DNA of 64,000 nucleotides, from positions 27,625,841-27,689,840 of the forward strand of contig NC_092575.1 of NCBI RefSeq assembly GCF_037975245.1. Reading direction: 5' to 3'. Position 1 is the first letter of the stretch. Each line of letters begins with the position of its first letter. A program made the position numbers and the translations under genes. Below, piece after piece: positions 57,320 to 64,000 of this stretch. The stretch comes from Apostichopus japonicus (taxonomy: Eukaryota > Echinodermata > Holothuroidea > Aspidochirotida > Stichopodidae). The notes under the pieces are model-generated. The model did no database searches, was not told the origin of the DNA, and was given only the letters and a program-made list of their open reading frames with translations.

Positions 57320-60300
57320 CGGCATCACACGGATATGGTCTCACATAAGCTACTGCAAGGCTTCCTGATCATTGGGTCTATAGTCTAAACTAAACTAAAC
57401 TATTTTTTTTATACCAGACACCTGTATTGACTGTTGTGTAGATGTGAGGAAATACGTTTGATCTGAACTAAATTGATTATTGCACATTTTGCCGGGCATT
57501 CCATTTCTCCAGTCCGAGCCTGGGTGACTGTGACATTATGGTAGAATGAATAGCGCCCGTTAGCTTCATTTAACTTGCCGTTTCACAAACGTGTATCTCT
57601 TGAAAGTCGTTTATAAATATATAACTACATTTTCATACTTTTAAAATTGCAATAACTTCCATTTGCCAGAGAGAAGAGGGAACACGAATGAGTTTCTTTT
57701 TTATAAGTTCAATATATCATGTGAGAGAACGACTTGTCCAGCCTAGCATTAAAATATGCTAGAATAGCAAGATTCCGAAGGAACCATATTATGTTGAACT
57801 GGGTGCGCATTCGGCTCTGCGCAAGTACCGTTAATTATTTGCATATCCATGTAATGACAAATTTCGTATGAATCCATCTGAAAGGGAAAACCTATAATTT
57901 GGATTAAAGATATTATGCTTATGAAGATTCGTATCGGAAATTGAATTATAATTTGATGTTAAAGAACAGTGTAAGTATTTCTCTTGTGCGGTATGTTACT
58001 GTGACTTACCTTTTTAATGGAAAAACTCAGAGTCAGACATGGGTGAAGGTGTAACTGGTTCTGACTGCCCTATCCTAATGTTAATATATAACCGTTATAA
58101 CTTAGCTAGTAAAAGTATAGGCTAGGCTTTGCTATAGTGCTAGCTCAACGTTATGCCGGTAGTGGCTTTAAGTAGTTACAGTATGTTATGTTGTTGAACC
58201 TTTCCTATAGCAGTCAGACCTAGGGTAGGTTCCCTGTACATTGAAATATTCAATTGTGATTGTATTCTAGTTAGGGCCTAACTTTAGTAGCCATTCTTGT
58301 CCTTAGCTAGCAACAGCAGACGTAGGCTAGTCCATAAAATATTGTTACTTCATTCATCATTTTTGGTAGGCCTAGCCTAAATTTAATGGTTAGGAGTGTA
58401 TGTTGCAAGGTTCGAGACTAAATTTGGTAAATTAGTTTGCACTGGGAATGAGGTAAGCCACAAGTTGCAATAACATTTACCAGTTAGCTATAGGCCTAGG
58501 CTAGCACTGTAGTAGAGTAATGCGGAACCCTTGACCTGTATGGCAAATTATGGGTATAAACTATGTGCTGATTAATTTACTCATAAATATTACTATTCTA
58601 GGCAAATTTACTTTAAAGAATTTTCTATGTTCTTTAGTTAAGTGTATCCCACATGCACTTGGTAAGCCACTGCAACCTTTTTTGGTTCGTACTCTTCCCA
58701 TTACAATATGTGAATTTGTTTTACGTAGTGCTGATGCAAGGAAGATACCCTGTGCTAACACTATTTGAAAACAGTACACAATAACATGGTTATATGCTAA
58801 ACTAATAAAGCTTTGGTTGACACAATCAGATTGAGCACCAAAATGTTTTGTTTTGTATTATTTGTGTTCATTTTCAATATTGGTGGAAAAATTGGAAGGA
58901 CTTACTACCAAATAGCGTTTTGCGGGATCCCGGTAGTCAAGTGAATCCCGGTATCCCGATCCCGGTATTGACTACAGTAGTCCCGATCACAGTGCAATGT
59001 GCAACTACTACCAGTATTGAGAAAACAACCGGTTATTACATTCGTTTCGGTATCATTCCCGGGAATCCCGGACATAATAAAAATATCTACGTGCTACTAT
59101 TTGAAATAAAGAAAAGAAAACACGTCTAGTTCTGGTTTCTGTGTTCTTAGTTTGAATAATATCTGATCAATTCACCTACTGGCCTAGACCTATATATTAA
59201 CGAATCAACTTTCACATAGTTATTTGGACCTAGGCTACACCAAATATCGAACGTTACTTGCGCTCAGCATGTTACGGGACCTCAAACTTATTCTGAAATT
59301 TTAGTTATTTATTCTTCCTTCAAACGATGATTGTGAAGGTTCCCATGTACAAAATCTTACCCTTATGCATTTCACCTCATTTTGTTAGAATAATTATAAC
59401 GATTTAATAAATTTTGAGCCAAATCACAGGGAGTATATCCAGTTTAAATCCATCTTCGCACAGGCTGTATATTGTTATAGCCTAGGGTACCGTACTGGTA
59501 CACACAGTGCAGTATGGTGAGATTTGATGCTGTAATGAAATGGATTCGTTTATTAATACAGGGGGTTCCACAATGTCATTTAAAGTTATCTTTCGCTACT
59601 TTTTCAATTTTTAAGAACTTTTGTTCGAAAGATTGATATTGTACGTTTTGAAAGTATATTTTCTGGAGTAAACAACAGCCGATTAACGATATAAATAAAT
59701 CTGTACTATTCTTATGTATTTAGTTTATGATCCCGTATTTACGTAGCCCCTATGTTACATTCTTATTATCTGAAGTTCCAAACACGTGGTGAATTGTTGA
59801 TAGTTAAAAACTTTTCATTGTGAACTTTTGAACTTGAAGGGGTTACCCTAATATTCCAATATCATGGAATAGTGGGGAACTCCCAATTTATGTTTGTGTA
59901 CGGATTACAAGTTTAATCCATGTGCGAACGTGTCGTATGTCGAGTATGAATGAAGGATGGTGTGGGTTGCTTTTTTCCAAGGTTTGTGCTTTTCTTTTTG
60001 GAAGTGTATGTTAAAAAACAAAGGCCCTTCCTTATATAGCGTGTTATTTTTTTTTATTTTTTTTTTTTACAACCGTGCGTGTAAGAGTATGTACATAACC
60101 TAGGCTATGCATATTGAATGTATGACATTGACAGTCTCGTAACTAAGTGCTTTGAATCATAGATGAAAGTTGAGGAAAATCCCAGTTGTAGTTACGATAC
60201 CGGGATTCATGTTGCAACACTACCGGTTGTGTGAAATTTGCCAACACTACAGTGGACCGACTGAAAAAAAATCCTATATAAGCCATTACAATCTGGGCTG

Positions 60301-60690
60301 GACATTTGTAAAAATCACTAACATCTTTCTCCACTTTCTGATACATTTTTATTTGAAATAATGCATGTGAGGAAAAACTTCAAATGTGTATTCTGTGATT
60401 ACATCATTTGGTGGTATTTTCTTTTATCTTGATGTGTTTAAAAGGATTGTCTGGTGGCCCAAAGAAGTTACCTTAAAAAATAGTAAATAATTTTCCAAAC
60501 ATGTTGTCAAAGTATGAGAACGCTAATGTTGCGTTTGACAGAGAAACGATTTTTTAATCGTTATAGATAGACATTTCAAATATGTTTTGAACAGTACAAT
60601 ACGTGACGTCAGCTCTGCCATAGCAGATTGCGTCATAACCCACCCTCCGCACAGTACCTATACGGTAATCACAAAAACAGCGTTTGTATA
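57320..60690. other. Intergenic region without a recognised gene
   Basis: AT-rich, with an octamer-like ATTTGCATA near 57836 and GGCCTA-rich stretches around 58080-58510. A short patch at 58920-59070 repeats the phrase atcccggta several times and looks like repeat debris. No ORF here has a recognisable domain. Confidence 0.3.
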
Positions 60691-61215
60691 CAGATAAATT
60701 TCTTCCTTAATTTCCGGTGAAATTTCTTAAAATATAGATATGTTTTCAAAAACTCCTTAAGCCGCCATGTACTTGATCGGTGGTTCCGTGGTCTTTGTGA
60801 AACACAAGGTAAATTTTAACAGCAGACTCTGAGTTGTTCAGGCTATACATCGTGCTGTCCAGCTCCAACGCGAAAAATGTTCGCATGTAGGCTATACTCA
60901 AACGTTGACAATCGGACAGTTCTGCGAAGCCTAAGCTTCCCAGTGCTACATTCTGCTCTGACAACGATTCGGTAAATTTCTTCAATAATTTCCGGTGAAA
61001 TTTCTTATAAATTAGATATGATTTAAAAAACTCCTTAAGCCGCCATATATGTAGTAGATCGGTGGTTTCGTGGTCTTTGTGTAACACAAGATAAGTTTTA
61101 ACAGCAGGCTCTTGGTTGTTTATACATCGCGGTATCCAGCTCCAGCGCGAAGAATGTTCGCGTGTATAGGCTACTGTAACGTTTACAATCGGACAGTTCT
61201 GCGATGACATCGATT
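60690..61215. repeat. Two-copy tandem duplication of about 245 bp
   Basis: Copies 60690-60960 and about 60970-61210 share taatttccggtgaaatttct, actccttaagccgccat, cgtggtctttgtg and caatcggacagttctgcga in order, with roughly 20 percent divergence and indels of 4 and 6 bases. A 158-aa minus-strand ORF spans both copies and is internally repeated for this reason. Confidence 0.75.
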
Positions 61216-63670
61216 CCGCCAAGTTTCATCTTTCGGTTTAACGAGTACTTTACAAGTTTCCTTTTACTGTTAATTTGATCCGTGAATTTTATTTCAGCGA
61301 TTTCGAAGAACAGTTAATGAAATGTGGTTTGAGTGTGAGTGCACTATGTGTACCGCTATACAAGTACACCAACTGAGCATCGTAGTATATACATTCGCGA
61401 GTATGTACGTTATATAATGGCAATCCAATGTGCTTACACGTGAGTTAATTTGCTGCGGAATTGGGAGTGCTAACTTCAAGTCGCCTGTTTTGCCTATCTG
61501 CAAGCACTACGTCAATCACCATATTGAAGCGTTCGAACAAACGGTACTTTTGGTGAGAAACTGGTGAATTTGAAAACCAGATTTCTACAAGAAGAAAACG
61601 TCGAATGGGGACAATTTTTACATGGTTAGAAAGAGAAAAATAATAACTACAAGGACAATGTATCAAAATCTTCCACCAGACAATTCCTTTAAGTGTAAAT
61701 TTATTGGGTGAAATTTGTTGCTATTCCCACCTGAGAAAGTCTTGATCAACTATATTATTTTACTTTTACTGTACATGTGCACACCATGTAGTATACAAGC
61801 AAAACATAATTTTTTCAAGTTTGCAAGAATCAAGCAACATGTGATTTTTTTTGGTCAAGTAAACAAACATCGAACATACAACCATTTAACAATAATTTAT
61901 GTTGATTTATTTGTGTACTGTACATACACATCCTGAGGTGCTACCTTTAGTGCACAGCAAAGAACAGGTTGGATAGGCCTAATGCAAATATGATATTGCA
62001 AGTGCTGTAGCTTTCTTGAAAGAAAGAAAAACATTGCATGTGTTGAGTTTAAGAAGTAATTTTAGGATATAAGTACTTTATGCAGCCTTGCTGGATAAAT
62101 CAGTTCACTGGGGAAAACAAACAGTTGTTTAATATTACAGTACCATATATATGACTGAAGGTCTGCATAGACTACAGTATGTACCTAGCAACATTAGGCT
62201 TAAGCAGGGCTGGAAAACCTTGCGAACCTTCCAAACCAGGTTCCGGGAAATCCGCGATACTCGTGGGAAATCCAGATAAATTGAGGAAAAAAAAAAACGG
62301 GACGAAAAATTAAAAAAAACACGAAGGGAAAAGAAAAAGTACATCTGTAAGAAACAAAATGTAAACTTTCACAAGAAAGGTTTCAGAAACAAAAGGAAAT
62401 TGTTCAGAGAGCGTGCTCGCGATTTTAGTCACAATACCAACGAGTAATGATACAGTATGTCCCCATCCACTGACAAGGGCAATGTCAATGGCTATTTTCG
62501 CACACTTATAGTATTCGTGTCACACAGACACCCATGGCCCAGCTCGGGAAGGTTGCTGTTATAAATTAGCCTCGCGGGAACACTCAGCAGAACTCTTCAG
62601 TAAACAAAAACAAAAATGTACACAAAATTCACTTTGAACTAAAACTGTTGGATTAAATATAAGAGGCACCAATGGCACAGAGCAATATCATTTGCAATCA
62701 TTTGCAATAATAAGAAAGGGTTTGATGTACTGCAGTACACTGAGGAATAATGTTTGTGCTCACACATGTATTACTTCTAAGCCAACAACTAAACATTTTC
62801 ATCAGCTAAAGTAACTAGTGACATGTTAGAAATGATAACAATGATAAGGTAATTTACATCAGTAGTATAATTTTGTTTATGCTAGCAGCCTCATCTATAT
62901 GTGCAATTGACCACAGAATACATGAATAGTAATGGATTTTATAGTTTCGATTCAGCAGGAAACTGGTACCCTGTTATCATTTGCCATTTTATATGCCTTC
63001 ACATATGGGTTTAATAACAAGGTATCTCACCTGTGTCATGCCAATCAAGGTAGTCTGTTGACAATTCTTGGCAACAATAATGCTTATCAAAGCTTTTATA
63101 GTTTGGAACAGGAAAGTTCACATTAAGGGTTAACATTAACTAAAACAAGGTTAGATCTAGTAAGATATTTAGCTACAGTAGGTTTCATTTTGTCCTTGGG
63201 GCAGAAAGTGGAACCTGCTCTACTGTGTACTGTGTTAGTAAGCAGAAAACTTAAAACACAATGGACTGTTGGAACTGAACCTCTAACAAGTGATTGCATA
63301 ATTGGTACAGTAGGCCTACATGGATGATGGAAATTATAGTGAAAATAAAGAATTTTTATTCATTATTAGGAACAAATCATTCTCTGAGTTTGTCTTCACA
63401 ATTCCACATCAAAAGATTAGCTAATCCATGAGATTATACTGTACATATCTAGATCTCACTATGTATTACTTGTGTTATTAAGGGTGTATACTTTCAAAAT
63501 GGCTGACTAGAATTGAGGTATCAAGTATTCCCCAAGAAGGAACTTGAAATGAATCAATTCCATAGTTCTTAGTTCATCAGTTTTCAAGTAAAAGCATGAA
63601 AATATATGACATATTCATATGGTATTATTTATTGGATTAAAGCTGATCATTATGCTTTAATTGGAATTTT
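61216..63670. other. Intergenic region without a recognised gene
   Basis: AT-rich sequence with short homopolymer runs. Scattered small ORFs (under 75 codons) show no domain. No transposon ends or RNA genes recognised. Confidence 0.3.
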
Positions 63671-63675
63671 TTTAG

Positions 63676-64000
63676 AGTGGACTGGGGTTGAGAGTGGAAT
63701 AGGGTTGAGAGAAGACTGGGGTTGAGAGTGGAATAGGGTTGAGAGTGGACTGGGGTTGAGAGTGGAATAGGGTTGAGAACTTGAGAGTGGAATGGGGTTG
63801 AGAGTGGAATGGGGTTGAGAGTGGAATGGGGTTGAGTGTGGAATGGGGTTGAGTGTGGAATGGGATGGAGAGTGGAATAGGGTGGAGGGTGGAATAGGGT
63901 TGAGAGTGGAATGGGTTCAAATGTGGAATGGGGTTAAGAGTGGATTGGGGTTGAGAGTGGAATGGGGTTGAGTGTGGAACTGGGTGGAGAGTGGATTGGG
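63676..64000. repeat. 17-bp minisatellite reaching the window end
   Basis: About 19 copies of a unit close to gagagtggaatggggtt, with variants (tgtgg, atgga, ggtgg). The array is cut by the right edge of the window. The minus-strand ORF reading NPIPLSTPFHSQPHST is a repeat artefact. Confidence 0.93.

Noticed and set aside
58848-59129. 93-aa ORF with Pro/Gly repeats
   Set aside because: Driven by a short repeated phrase atcccggta; no domain, likely repeat debris.
60746-61222. 158-aa minus-strand ORF as a gene
   Set aside because: Spans a two-copy DNA repeat whose indels do not respect codons; no known domain.

Overview
This is animal nuclear DNA: intron-rich genes with GT-AG introns, many micro- and minisatellites, and dispersed DNA transposons and retroelements. 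Protein similarity and repeat style suggest a marine deuterostome invertebrate, most plausibly an echinoderm such as a sea cucumber. That placement is an inference; the window holds no species-diagnostic marker.

Layout. Three conserved single-copy housekeeping genes fill the first 46.5 kb. FTSJ3 (minus strand, CDS 17996 to 3545, 17 exons, about 895 aa) is the pre-rRNA 2'-O-methyltransferase of large-subunit ribosome biogenesis. EIF3C (plus strand, CDS 19273 to 38434, 19 exons, about 1091 aa) is a core subunit of translation initiation factor eIF3. METTL16 (minus strand, CDS 46440 to 40910, 7 exons, about 766 aa) is the U6 snRNA / MAT2A m6A methyltransferase. FTSJ3 and EIF3C are head to head with 1.3 kb between start codons; EIF3C and METTL16 are tail to tail. 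All three act in RNA processing or translation. All exon joins proposed here keep reading frame and use GT-AG sites.

Introns carry much of the interest: a 20-bp minisatellite (1.3 kb), a 67-bp satellite-like array (1.9 kb), a 14-bp AT-rich array, transposon remnants, and three places where an exon-intron boundary has been tandemly duplicated. FTSJ3 intron 2 holds a Penelope-like 3' fragment with a hammerhead-ribozyme-like core.

From 46.5 kb to the end I see no convincing host gene. The region is repeat-rich: a nested stack (a hAT-like element containing a broken Penelope-like retroelement, itself interrupted by a second hAT element with perfect 8-bp target duplications), another hAT element, a three-copy SINE-like family with RNA polymerase III-like boxes, a 0.47-kb segmental duplication, palindromic MITE-like sequence, and a 17-bp minisatellite running off the right edge.

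The most notable candidates are the two hammerhead-like motifs, the Penelope-like element with inverted terminal repeats and no visible GIY-YIG domain, the SINE-like family, and the repeated duplication of exon edges.
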